Below the pieces are notes generated by a model, which worked only from the letters and a program-made list of their open reading frames with translations, had not been told where the DNA came from and searched no databases. A program made the position numbers and the translations under genes. DNA of 64,000 nucleotides from Liopterus haemorrhoidalis (taxonomy: Eukaryota > Arthropoda > Insecta > Coleoptera > Dytiscidae), in assembly GCA_963971575.1 (NCBI GenBank), contig OZ020622.1, positions 36,982,301 to 37,046,300 of the forward strand, in the 5' to 3' direction. Shown here piece by piece: positions 43,177 to 54,298 of this stretch. How positions within the stretch are numbered: position 1 is the stretch's first letter; each line of letters begins with the position of its first letter.

Positions 43177-43911
43177 CGAGGGATGTTTCCAAAGTTCTGG
43201 GAATTTAGCTATAATTTTTATTATTTTGTTAATTTTCGTCAATATTACAATGTAGTTTTTCAACATAATCTCCATTTAACTGAATACATTCATCACCGTA
43301 ACGGACTAACAGCTCTTGAAGTTGACGACAAGTATCAGACCTATTGAGTTTCTGTTCTGGTCCCAACAGCCTTGGCACCCTGCGCGGCGAAACCTTGCTA
43401 ACGCCCAAACAATCCTGCAAGATGTCATGAACTTGTCGTGTACCTATCCCTAGGCGCACACTAATTTGACGAATAGTCATTCGCCTGTCCTCTTTCAGTA
43501 GGTCTTCGACGGCAGTAATGTTTATTTCATTTACCGACGTGCTTGGGCGCCCACTGCGTGGATCGTCTTCTAGTGATGTTCTACCGATTTTAAAACGATC
43601 GATCCACCGATAAACAGTACTTTTGGATTCTGCAGACTCACCAAATACTCCTTGCAGACGCTGAGTAATTTCTGATGTTTTCACACCTTCTTTCCACAAA
43701 AAGAAAATTATTGCTCTTTGTCTTCCACGGTTACAAAAACACTGCTATGAAAACGCGTCTATATCAGTCGAACACCTAAATCAGATTGAACAATATTGCA
43801 CTAGATAGTTGCATAAACATGTCAAGACTTGTCTGGCACCAATAACATTGTCTATAAGTTCTGCGTAATTTAATTATAGCACAATTCCCAGAATTTAGGA
43901 AACATCCCTCG
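43177..43911 (-). mobile_element. Internally deleted mariner, 735 bp
   Basis: Ends CGAGGGATGTTTCCAAAG (43177) and, inward from 43911, CGAGGGATGTTTCCTAAA, continuing TTCTGGGAATT. TA flanks both sides (43175-43176, 43912-43913). About half of the usual length is missing from the middle. Confidence 0.93.
43229..43729 (-). pseudogene. mariner transposase, catalytic core deleted
   Basis: On the minus strand RGRQRAIIFFLWKEGVKTSE, ITQRLQGVFGESAESKSTVY, RWIDRF form the first helix-turn-helix; GRTSLEDDPRSGRPS is the linker; MTIRQISVRLGIGTRQVHDI is the second helix-turn-helix. After RSDTCRQLQ the frame jumps, without a break, to the normal C terminus LLVRYGDECIQLNGDYVEK. All catalytic Asp residues are missing. 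No ATG lies at the expected start (the first in-frame ATG is in RRMTIRQ), so translation from the native start is doubtful, although about 165 codons are open. Confidence 0.9.
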
Positions 43912-44173
43912 TAATAGTCATGGAAAAAGCATAGTACGAAACTTGCATGGAATAGTCATTTCTTAGTCGTATTAATTGCGCTACTCGCCTGCGGCACGTG
44001 GCGCAACTTTCATACTCGTGTGAAATGACCATCATTCCATGCTTGTTGCATAATATACTATTTAAGTACATAAAAAAGTGTTTTAACACTACGTATAATC
44101 CCAGAGTTTCTTATAGAGATTATGAGTTTAAAAAGAAATTACATAAGGATTTGTTATGGAAAATAAAAGTAAT

Positions 44174-45169
44174 GTCAACAGCAAGCTTTAGAATTAATTA
44201 ACTGTCATCACTGTTGTTGTTGTCATAAGTTTATAATGAAAATTCAATTAAGCTACAATTATAATGGTTTTTACAATAGAACACAAAAAAATTATGATTG
44301 AATCATATTTTCGAAATGGTGTTCGAGTGAACGGCGAATGGATTTACAGTGCGGTGGTTTTTAAGAGGAATTTCGGCTACAACTTCCAGATATTGCTTTC
44401 CTTGAAGGAGATTTTTACAGCGCACTTAGAAGATGTGTTGATTTATTCTGAGATACAGGGAGTATTACTCATAGAGATAGAACTGGAAGGCCAAGAGTTC
44501 GTACTTAAAATACAGTTGATGATGTTCGTCAACGTATGAACGATTAACCCACTACATCACTACGTAAACTTTCGCAAGAGACTGGTTTATCATTAGGAAC
44601 TTGCCATACTATTGTCAAAAAAGATTTAAAGATATTCCCATACAAAATTCTTGCTTTACATGAGTTGCTGCCAGCAGATCACAATAGGCGACTTGCGTAT
44701 TGCCACTGGTTCCAACAAAATTTAATTAATAATGATGATTTGGTAAATTTAACGTTTTTTTCTGACGAGGCCTGGTTCACCCTTTCTGGGTATATAAATT
44801 CATAAAATATGAGGTTATGGAGTGCTCAAAATCCCCATACTTTTCGCGAAACTTCCCTTCACCCGTTAAAAGTAGGTGTTTGGATTGCTGTGTCTCGAAG
44901 ACGTATTATCGGACCCATATTTTTTCACGAAATTTTTACTGCTCAGAGATACTTGGATATTGTACGTGAATTTATTAATCAGCTTCATGAGGATGAGCTC
45001 CAGCAAGGCTACTTCCAACAGGATGGCGCGACTGCCCACACAGCTCAAGAGACCATCAATTACCTTCGTGAATTTTTTTGACGATCGAATAATTAGTTTA
45101 CGTTCAAATCCAGAATTTCCACTTAGATCACCAAACTTGTCTATTTTAGGTTACTTTATATACCCTTAA
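44174..45169 (+). pseudogene. DD41D-type transposase pseudogene, copy 1
   Basis: ATG 44264: MVFTIEHKKIMIESYFRNGV. Frameshifts break the N-terminal region (PTTSLR-like stretch near 44550). The catalytic part includes FFSDEAWFTLSG, a stop in place of Gln before NMRLWSAQNPHTF, VGVWIAVSRRRIIGPIFF, GYFQQDGATAHTA and, after another frameshift, RSPNLSILGYF, where the third Asp is Gly. Spacing between second and third site is 41. The upstream 90 bp (44174-44263) is shared with copy 2. Dead copy. Confidence 0.85.
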
Positions 45170-45840
45170 AAATTTTATTTCCCTTAAAAAATAAATAGGC
45201 ACATTGCACAAGGAAAAACCAAATTTCCCATGTTAAATACCTATGGTCCACATATCGTGTTGCAAATGAATATAATAAGGTTTTCTTGATTATACCTATG
45301 AAACTCTAAAATTCTTTTTACTGTTCTCACTAGTATATAATGTACAATTTCCAAAACAGTTAATTAAAATAAACAAGTATCCTCCAAACTCATTCTCAGA
45401 ACAATTCTCAGTAAGTGACCTTAATTTACCCAAAAAACTGAAAGTTACTATTTGTGTTATTGTTATTAAACAATTAAACAATTAACAATTCTTTATTTCA
45501 CCATTAACTTGACTGGTATAATTACTCTATTACATCAAAATAATTATTTTTAACTAGAAAATTATTAAAATATTTCATTAAACAATTACTCTTTTTAATA
45601 CCCTGTTAAAAAAGTTTAGCCGCTTTCAGGAACAATTTAATTAAATCGTAATTTTTTAAAACATCAAAGTTTTCCAGACACTAAGAGGTCATTAAATAAA
45701 TCTGAAAAATTGAGTTATGTTGGCAAAACGACAATTGTATTTTAAAGAAAATTTATAGTTTTGGTTACAATAACATTAGATCATTCCGAAAAATAGAAGA
45801 ATAAAAATTTATAGTGTTTGTTATTATACATACAGAGTTT
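45170..45840. other. No gene; TDR-like end scrap
   Basis: TTGATTATACCTATGAAACTC at 45287-45307 is a decayed TDR CAGA-side terminus. The remainder is anonymous. Confidence 0.4.
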
Positions 45841-45844
45841 TGGT

Positions 45845-45925
45845 ATACCATTAGTTTAAAAAGAAATTACATAAGGGTTGGTTATGGAAAAATAAAATAA
45901 TGTCTACTGTAAGCTTTATATAGGG
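45845..45925 (+). repeat. 5' leader fragment of the DD41D-type element (copy 3)
   Basis: GTTTAAAAAGAAATTACATA, AGGGTTGGTTATGGAAAA and GTAATGTC-like blocks match the leaders of the copies at 44125-44190 and (minus) 49060-49145. The coding region is absent. Confidence 0.7.
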
Positions 45926-46977
45926 GAAAAATTTTAAGATCGTAGCGCCACGCGGTTTTTTTTGAAACCATTCTAAATCAGATAATAATAATAATAATAA
46001 TTCATTTATTTACCATATTAATTACAGTTAAGAAAAAAAAATATATATAATTATCGACCGTAAATAGATGTACTTAAATTTAAATTCTAATAATATAGGA
46101 GTACAGTTTTAGAGAGAGATACCACTTGACATTTACTAGTAAATAATAGCGAAAAGTGTATCAAAAAACGACAAAAAATAAATAATTGTTTGGGATTTTC
46201 TGATTTTGTGAAGTGACATTACTTGTAAACATCTAAAATAGTACATTTTGTGATCAGGTTTTAAGTTATGGCGATTTTCCATTGTCGATTATTTTAACTA
46301 TATTGGGGGAAATAATAATTCCCGTGTTGTTTACCAAGGGGTAGAAATCTACAATGCTGGGTATATAATATTGTGTGGAGTCACTGAAAAAAACAGAGAG
46401 TTCATAAAGATTTATGCATTATGCCTACAGACTTGTGCATTAAAAACCCACACACAATAACAGGAATTTTCAAGATATGCGATAATACATAAATACAAAA
46501 TTGTAAATATTTTTTGTAGTCACTATCATTAAAATGTAATGAGCAAACTTTGATATAAGGGCTCACTTTTTTTCCAATTTTTAAATTGTTTATCTAAACA
46601 TCGCGTCGATTCCTAACCTCTTGCTTTCCCAATTTTGTTTCGAACCGTACAGTGTCTGATATTAGTGGCAACAAATGAAACGATATTTCCGGGTTTCTTC
46701 TTTTCAATGAATTGCACATAGGCACACAACAATATGTATTATACATTTTTCAATGATTATAATAAAACTTTAAAAACAAACTTCATACAAAACCAATACA
46801 CAAAACGAAATTTTATCTGATGTACACAAGTTCATGAAACGCTCACCAGATGGTAGGGTGCTTAGCTGCAAATCCCTATAACAATTGACTAACGTTTAGG
46901 CACAGCCTTTGTAATCATTAAAATTGGAAATTATATATTTTTTTAATTCACAGGTACAGAATAATAAACATAAAAAA
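45926..46977. other. No gene recognised
   Basis: Short ATA microsatellite near 45985-46002; otherwise anonymous AT-rich DNA. Confidence 0.45.
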
Positions 46978-47816
46978 AATTGATGTGAAGTGTGAATATT
47001 CACACATTTCAGGGTTTCGCAGGTATATAATAAGTGAATGCGGTATGCTGAGTGTGTAGGACAAATTTTACTTTGTAGTAATCACGGCAAAATGAACGAT
47101 ATTTTTAAAATAATTTATCGTCTGTTAATCATATAATAAGACTGGTTATTAAATTTACGCTCATAAAAATTAAATACAACATTTGTCAAAATATAACTAG
47201 AATTTTGACAAAATAATTTCAACATAATAAAAATGCAAAAAAAAACAGAAAAAATAAAATTCACTCCGTACTCGAACTCGAAACCCTTCGTTTTCCAGTC
47301 AGTTTAAGAGCGCTTTAACGCATGTAGCTATCGCACGCTATGGATGTGAGTGTCTTACATTGGTATAACTTTTGTACTTTGTGAACCAAATACCACAAAA
47401 AATGCGTTATTTTCCAAAAACATAATCTGATCAAAAATTCCTGTTGTACTATTTCGGTTCACACCAATATACATTACTTAGAATTTTTTTAGATTTTTAG
47501 TTTAAACCATCTGGGCTACAGGGTGTGGGACAAAATTTTTTTTGCACATTTTTGGCAAAAATCGCATCAAAATAATTTATTTTGCAAAAATAAAAATTTG
47601 ATCGTTAATCCACGTACTAAGGGCTTTCATTTGATACCCTACTCAGAATTAAAAAAAAATATTTTTGTTTTCGATGAGCACATATTTGTTTATATTTTTA
47701 GGGGGGTATGTTTTTTAGATGTTTTAGTATTTTTCCTATGTGCGGGTCAAAGAGTTGTATAAGCATGCCAAATTTCAACTCTCTAGGTTTAGCCGTTTGG
47801 CTACAATTTTTACCGA

Positions 47817-47878
<62 letters not shown>

Positions 47879-47930
47879 GACAAAATGACGGTATAAGGGT
47901 TTTTTGGTCATACCTACAAAACCCTAAAAA
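46978..47930 (+). mobile_element. TDR element, copy D
   Basis: Hairpin end (AGTGTGAATATTCACAC), CAGGGTTTCGCAGGTATAT, an outer arm of a different version (shared with 1860-1952), the tract TTATTAAATTTACGC to ATAACTAGAATTTTGAC, cassette (47261-47342), inner arms, CAGA array (about 47817-47878) and terminus at 47930. The terminus abuts the stop codon of the DD41D-type copy 2. Confidence 0.8.
47261..47342 (-). other. tRNA-like cassette in TDR copy D
   Basis: On the minus strand: ATAGCGTGCGATAGCTACAT, GCGTTAAAGCGCTC, ending GGGTTTCGAGTTCGAGTACG. The B box is degenerate (AGTTCGAGTAC). Its sequence is unlike the other cassettes. Confidence 0.4.
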
Positions 47931-49008
47931 CTAAAGAAGCTGTTGAAAATGATCACCGTTTTCCTGCAGACACAAATTTAATCGTCTTTTCATACTATTT
48001 AAAGCATTTATAAAAATTTGAGGAGTTATATTGGCACACTATTCGGTAATTCTGTTTTGCAGTTCTTCGATATTGTTAATAGGGGTCTTGTATACATTAT
48101 TTTCCAGATAAGGGAATATAAAGTAATCTAAAATAGTCACGTCTGGTGATCTAGGTGGAAATTCTGGATTTAAACTTAAACTAATTATTCGATCGTCAAA
48201 AATTTCAGGAAGGTAATTGATGGTCACTGGCGATGTGGGCAGTTGCGCCATCCTGTTGGACGTAGCCTTGCTGGAGCTCATCCTCATGAACCTGATTAAT
48301 AAATTCACGTACAATATTCTGGTATCTCTGAGCAGTAACAGTTTCGTGGAAAAATATGTGTCCGATAATACGTCTTCGAGACACAGCAATCCAAACACCA
48401 ACTTTTAACGGGTGAAGGGGAGTTTCAAAAAGTATGAGGATTTTGAGCACTCCATAACCTCATATTTTGTGAATTTATATACCCCGAAAGAGTGAACCAG
48501 GCCTCGTCAGAAAAAAACAAACGTTAAATTTAACAAATCATCATTATTAATTGAATTTTGTTGGAACCAGTGGCAATACACAATTCGCCTATTATGATCT
48601 GCTGGCAGCAACTCATGTAAAGCAAGAATTTTGTATGGGAACAGATTTAAATCTTTTTTGTACAATAGTATGAAAAGTAAATGATAAACCAGTCTCTTGC
48701 GACAGTGTACGTAGTGATGTAGTGGGTTGCTCGTTCATACGTTGACGAACATCAACTGTATTTTGAGTACGAACTCTTGGCCTTCCAATTCTATCTCTAT
48801 GAGTAATGCTCCCTGTATATCGGAATAAATCAACACATATTCTAAGTGCGCTGTAAAAATCTCCTTCAAGGAAAGCAATATCTGGAAATTGTCGCCGAAA
48901 TTCCTTTAAACATGACACCGTACTTTAAATCCATTCGCCGTTCTCTCGAACACCATTTCGAAAATATGATTCAATCATACATTTTTTGTGTTCTATTGTA
49001 AAATCCAT
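47931..49008 (-). pseudogene. DD41D-type transposase pseudogene, copy 2
   Basis: ATG at 49008: MDFTIEHKKCMIESYFRNGV. Later frames give SCLKEFRRQFPDIAFLEGDF, GRPRVRTQNTVDVRQRMNEQ, RIIGHIFFHE, the second site VQQDGATAHIA and RSPDVTILDYFIFPYLENNV with the third Asp intact (41 residues on). It ends LCLQENGDHFQQLL with stop at 47931-47933. Several frameshifts and stops. It is inverted relative to copy 1 about 3 kb away and better preserved at the C terminus. Confidence 0.85.
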
Positions 49009-49145
49009 TATAATTGTAGTTTAATTGAATTTTCAATATAAACTTATGACAACAGTGATGACAGTTAATGAATTCTAAATCTTGCAGTTGACATTACTTT
49101 TATTTTCTATAACCAACCCTTATTTAATTTCTTTTTGAGCTCATG
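49009..49145 (-). repeat. Leader of the DD41D-type copy 2
   Basis: Matches the leader of copy 1 (AACTGTCATCACTGTTGT, CATAAGTTTATA, AAATTCAATTAAACTACA). No convincing terminal inverted repeat seen. Confidence 0.6.
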
Positions 49146-49264
49146 GTATATACTCAGACGAAAGATGAGATTATTTTAATGCATAGAGACTGAGAAATTT
49201 TTCGGAAATAAGTACTGGTCAAATAAACTTTATTTTTCAAAATGTAAGTGTTAATCTAAACAAA

Positions 49265-49737
49265 AAAATCAGCTGTGGCCACCACAAGACCGACCGCCAT
49301 CATAAAGTACTTATATAAAATACATTCTAGCAGCAGAGTAGAAATAACTTGACCTAATATTTTCTAACAGAGATATTATTTATCATGACCATGGAAACGT
49401 TACATATAAATATGAAAAAATTGAGACATGGAAAAAATTTCGAAAAATTTTACAGAAATTATTCGAAATTTTTCGTTTTATCAAAAAAGTCTCAAATAAA
49501 AGTTATTAGTTATTGCTTTTATAGCAACTTTTGTTTAATAACATTTTCCGAGATATTTTTCTGTTGTGAAATATTCGCAAAAATCTTAAAATCGACACGA
49601 GCAAACTCCCATTTTTAGTCAACCGATTTTTACCAAAAGTTGATCAACTCGTGCCATTGATTGCAGAAGCTTAAATATGAAATTTCATAAAAATCCTTTC
49701 AGCCGAATTTGCTCTGCACGTGTACACAGACAGACGG

Positions 49738-49768
<31 letters not shown>

Positions 49769-49978
49769 CACAGACGGACGGACAGTCAGACGCACAGACG
49801 GACGGACAGACAGACGCACAGACGGACGGACGGACAGACAGACCGACAGACATCATTCTAAAAATAGTCCAAACGTTATGTAGTGATATCAATTCGTGGA
49901 GATCCATCGAAATCTCGAAACGTCAAAATCGGTATGATCACAATACCTCCCTTATATATGTTGGCGGTCGGTACAAAG
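49265..49978 (+). repeat. CTGT/CCGT-rich dispersed repeat, copy 3
   Basis: Inverted relative to copies 1 and 2. Starts CAGCTGTGGCCACCACA, then CATTCTAGCAGCAGAGTAG, AACGTTACATATAAATATG, AAAGCAATAACT in reverse, the CAGA/CGGA microsatellite (about 49727-49850) and GGAGATCCATCGAAAT to TTGGCGGTCGG. The open frames here are microsatellite artefacts. Confidence 0.82.
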
Positions 49979-50591
49979 ATCCTCCCAACTTTTTGGTATG
50001 CGATTTTTTAAATATGAATCGTTTCGATTTACAATTTTTAATTGAAGGGATTGCACCTAGTTTCAAGTATATTCAAGGATCAATAAATCAGTATCTTTCT
50101 TTAAATCAGTATCCACTTTAAAAATAAATAAATAAATAAAAGAACGAACATAAAAACAAATATATTGGTCTGTTCAAATACGGAAAAACCAAAGGAAAAC
50201 TGCAATTTTCCATTGCTTAACTACCTGAAGGATTGGTCAAACACACAAAAGCAAAAAAAGAAACAATTTTAACGTCAAACCCTTTTCAGTTTCGAAATCA
50301 CGTGTCAATATCCTCAAATTTACAAAGGAAAATTTAAAAAACAAAAAGCCAGCAGCGAGAATTCTGGAAAGCTACATTTTGCAAATAAACACGTGCTTTA
50401 GTGACAAGAATGACTTGGCATATATGAAGCTACTAGAAAAATATAAAAATGGGGATTGCAAATAAATATAGGTCTTCCATGATATGAGAATCAATAAAAG
50501 TTACCAAAACAATGACGTCACTTTTTAGCACGTTTCCATGCGAAATTTTATTTTTTGTAAATACAGCACACTGCCACCTACTTAAACTCAA
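49979..50591. other. No gene recognised
   Basis: AT-rich DNA; a TAAATAAATAAATAAA run at 50123-50139. No domain seen. Confidence 0.45.
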
Positions 50592-50878
50592 TTTACCGTA
50601 ACTATGAAATGACGTCACAGTTGAAAAACTCACCTTGTTGCCAATTCGGAAACTGTCAAAAAAAGTTAGGTTATATCGAACAACTTCTAAACACCTAAAT
50701 GTCAACCTGACAAATAACGATTGAACAATCCAATTTCAAACCGGCAACATTGAAAAAATGTACCAAAATTAAATAAATAAATGTACTAACTGAGTTATGG
50801 ATTGATGTTGATTAAAACATATCATAACGTTGGTACTTAAATTAACCAAGTGTGACATCATTTCATAGTTACCGTAAA
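50592..50878. mobile_element. 287-bp MITE-like inverted repeat
   Basis: Ends TTTACCGTAACTATGAAATG and, inward from 50878, TTTACGGTAACTATGAAATG, both continuing AYGTCACA: 28 bp with two mismatches. No target duplication resolved. The open frame crossing the left end (50433-50705) has no recognised motif. Confidence 0.65.
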
Positions 50879-51144
50879 TCGACTTTAATATTATTACAAT
50901 ATCAAGTATCTATTTAAACTTCACACACTGTGTTAATAATTTGGTTATTAACACAAAATCCAAAGTTTTAAGAATAAAGAATGTCAAAAAACAATCTGTC
51001 ACATATAATCCAATATGGCTGAATACTGAACCACATAAATAACACAATTGTCAATACTACCAATAGAAGCAAAATTAAATTCTTAATTTTTACTTAATAG
51101 TTAAAACTAGTCAAAATTCCAAATAAATAAAATTATATGTGTGG

Positions 51145-52187
51145 TTTTTTAGGGTTTTGTAGGTATGACCAAAAAAACCTTATACCGTCATTTTGTCGTC
51201 TGTCTGTCTGTCTGTCTGTTCGGTAAAAATTGTAGCCAAACGGCTAAATCTAGAGAGTTGAAATTTGACATGCTCATACAACTCTTTGACCCGCGCATAG
51301 GAAAAATACTAAAACATCTAAAAAATATATCCCCCTAAAAATATAAACAAATATATGCTCATCGAAAAAAAAATATTATTTTACAATTCTGTGTAGGATA
51401 TCAAATGAAAGCCCTTGGTACGTGGATTAACGATCAAAATTTTATTTTTACAAAATAAATTATTTTGACGCGTTTTTTGTCAAAATTGTGCTAAAAAATT
51501 TTGTCCCACACCCTGTATCCCAGATGGTTTAAACTAAAAATCTGAAAAAATTCTAAGTAATGTACATTGGTGTGAACCGGAATAGTACAACAGAAATTTT
51601 TGATCAGATTATGTTTTCGGAAATAACGCATTTTTTGTGTTTTTAACTAAAATATGTAAAATATTTAATCCGCTATTTAACACAGTAAACGAGTGAACGT
51701 CCGTAGTCCAGTGGTAACGTTCTCGCTTCGTAAGTTGCAAACTACTGTTCGATTCCCGTCAATTTTTATTTTTTGTTTTTTTTTTTTGCATTTTTATTTT
51801 GTTTAAATTATTTTGTCAAAATTCTAGTTATATTTTGGCAAATGTTGCATTTAATTTTTAAAAGCGTAAATTTAATAACCAGTAGGAAGTGTTGAAATTA
51901 TAATTTAATTATACGAATTATACGAAATCAGAGGGGTGGAGTTTATGACTTAAACAACCAATGGAAGCCGTAGGCGCAATTTTCAAAATATTAATGAACC
52001 TTACTATATAAAAAAAAAATACTGCAAATATTTAGAAACCCAAATAATGGTATTAGGCACCCGAATTAAAATTAACAAAAAAATATTTTAATATAAAATT
52101 TGTTTTGGCACCCCAAATAATCATCATTCACTTACTAAATACCTGCGAAACCCTGAAATGTGTGAAAATTCACACTTCACATACATT
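51145..52187 (-). mobile_element. TDR element, copy E
   Basis: Orientation as copy B: terminus TTTTTTAGGGTTTTGTAGG, short CTGT array (51199-51221), arms, cassette 51696-51760, outer arm with CAACCAATGGAAGCC and AATAATGGTATTAGG, CCTGCGAAACCCTGAAATG, hairpin, TTCACATACATTT. The array is only about 6 units, against roughly 60 in copy A. Confidence 0.82.
51696..51760 (+). other. tRNA-like cassette in TDR copy E
   Basis: A-box TAGTCCAGTGGTAACG (from 51704) and B-box GTTCGATTCCC (51747-51757) about 33 bp apart; the middle TTCTCGCTTCGTAAG resembles an anticodon arm. It is the most tRNA-like of the cassettes, though the acceptor arms are not paired. Confidence 0.6.
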
Positions 52188-52200
52188 TTTTATTAATATA

Positions 52201-52235
52201 CTAGTGCCTGCACCCGTGCTTCGCTACGGCATTTC
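52201..52235 (-). mobile_element. Helitron 3' terminus, minus orientation
   Basis: On the minus strand the sequence reads CCGTAGCGAAGCACGGGTGC, AGGCACTAG and then T (complement of 52200). A GC-rich hairpin-forming block (CCGT...ACGG) just before a terminal CTAG followed by T is the Helitron 3' signature. The matching 5' TC end (to the right on the plus strand) was not identified. Confidence 0.7.
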
Positions 52236-53295
52236 ACTACATTAATTCCAAAATAGTGGAACATTTATAAAGTTAAATATATAAAACGGTAGGTATCGTA
52301 ATTTTAACTACCGTTAGACAGTGGAGAATAAATAACCACTTAGCACTGTCAGCTTTTGACAAATTCCACAATTATCAAAATATTTGCATTTTTAAACAAA
52401 ATGTATAAATTGGAACTCACAATTATTTTTCTCTTATTTGAAAGAAAATTTTATTTTGAATTAAACGATATAAACTTGTGTTGTAGTCATAGTGTGCCTG
52501 CCAAAGTACTTCCGGATAAAATAAAAATTAAGTAAAAAACATTATTTCATAATTTTTGAAATTAACACAAAGATTAAAATATAAGTTATTAAACTTTTAA
52601 TTAAGTACAATCTTGAATCACATTTATAATTATAAAATTTCTCATTAAAAACAGTGTGCCGTCAATTGAAAAGGTTAAAAAAGTGATGGATTAAGGGATG
52701 GATTCTTTCAAAAATTTTGTTATAATCCAAATAAATATTATACGGTATTTCTTTGAAAATATATTCAATGCATTTCAGTTCAATCCAAGGACATGTTGCC
52801 CTGGGCACGCATAAAATCGGTTCCCTACCCTACCGAATTTCTTAAAAATTATGACTCATATCGAGATACCATCAAATATTTAAGGCAGTGGCGCAACTAG
52901 AGGATCGGGACAGGAACGTATTTCTTTTAGGCCCCTCTTGACAGGAGTCCCGTGTTGGATTATCTTTAAAATTGTGGGATTACTATGTCTGAAGGATTTT
53001 AAATAAAATATGCCAGTGTTTTTAAATGATTTTGAATTTTACTAGATATGATGTTAACTGCTCGGAGATATATCGGTAACTGGTTAGTGTTGCTAACAGG
53101 GATCGTTTGTCGTAATGACCAGATGGTTTATGACCTTTTTGGGGTTAAAATAATCTCTTAAGTGAAGGAAGAATACGTGACTATTTACAAAATATAAAAC
53201 TCGGAAAATAAATGAAATTGTAAAAATACCAAAGAACATTTTAAACCCGGTGGAAATTAATAAGAAATTATATTAGATGGGCCAAAATGTTAGTT
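52236..53295. other. No gene; a hAT-like scrap
   Basis: Presumably includes the body of the minus-strand Helitron. CAGTGGCGCAACTAGAGG at 52886-52903 looks like a hAT left terminus without a partner. Confidence 0.4.
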
Positions 53296-53763
53296 TAAGG
53301 CCCGGTCTTTCCACCTTCAGATAAAGTTCCAGGTAACTATCTGACAGATAAGGTTATTTGTAACTTCATCTGCTGAATAAATGTCAATACCAGTCAGTGA
53401 ATCCAATACGTCAGTCTCATTATCTGTTAGATAACTATTAGTGCTGGGAACCGAAACCGGTTTTTCGGGTACCCGGTTCCGGTTTTCGGGTAAAACCGGG
53501 TTTTTAATTTTCACGTTACCCGGATACCCGGTTCCGGATACCCGGTTCCGGATACCCGGTTTCGGATACCCGGTTTCGGATACCCGGTTTCGGATACCCG
53601 GTTTCGGATACCCGGTTTCGGATACCTGGTTTCGGATACCCGGTTTCGGATACCCGGTTCCAGATACCCGGTTTCGTTAGATAAACGACGTGATAGCAAC
53701 AAAAAAGAAGAAGGATCGAAGTAGTGCGCAAAAAATTGGTAACAGACACATTGGTAATGTTAA

Positions 53764-54298
53764 CCCTTTACTGCATGAATTTTTATTTTTGGCTGAAATA
53801 ATTCATGAGCATTAGGAATTGGTTCTTATTGATAAAAAAATTAATTAAAAAATTATATTTAAAATATTAATTATTATTTTTATGAAAAAATAATAATTAA
53901 AATAACAATTTAGGGTATGTGCAATACATGGAACATTATGATTCTACATTATGTTACAAAAGAAAATGATTCCGTATTATTTGCTCGACAATTGCTAGGT
54001 GTTCTTCATTAGGGATTAAGAGCACTCGCCCTCGAATTTTTGAAAGAACAGGTCGTATCTTCTAGTTGTCTTTTCTCAATAAATTCAGAGTTATCGTTGA
54101 AGTGCAAATTCCGCTTGATATCCTCAAATCTATTGCAGCCCATTACTTGAGATACTGCAGGATCCATTGCTGTGTATGTGGCATATATGAACATTCATGA
54201 AGTAACGTTCTGATTCAGTTTTAAAAGTAAAATAAAAAATAAAAATCGGAATGTGCCATATATGGCACACTATATGGCACACTATATGCGGTAAAGGG
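53764..54298 (-). mobile_element. piggyBac-type element, 535 bp, copy a
   Basis: Ends CCCTTTACTGCATG and GCGGTAAAGGG are inverted, with TTAA on both sides (53760-53763, 54299-54302), the piggyBac target. On the minus strand a transposase scrap reads MDPAVSQVMGCNRFEDIKRN then LHFNDNSE, the MxxNRFE...LHFNDN block of piggyBac transposases. The catalytic part is absent. Subterminal CATATATGGCACA repeats are present at the right end. Confidence 0.92.
54010..54194 (-). pseudogene. piggyBac transposase scrap, copy a
   Basis: About 60 codons from 54194: MFIYATYTAMDPAVSQVMGC, NRFEDIKRNLHFNDNSEF, then a divergent tail. Only a short block of the N-terminal half is left; the DDD catalytic residues and the C-terminal zinc-binding region are missing. 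It cannot encode an active enzyme. Confidence 0.8.

Noticed and set aside
49720..50121. 133-codon open frame beginning in a CAGA/CGGA run
   Set aside because: The first half is microsatellite, the rest is the shared dispersed repeat and unrelated AT-rich DNA.
53441..53749. Open frames reading PGIRNRVSETGYPK, also at 54604 and 55769
   Set aside because: They are a 14-bp minisatellite inside a hAT element, and equal frames appear on the other strand.
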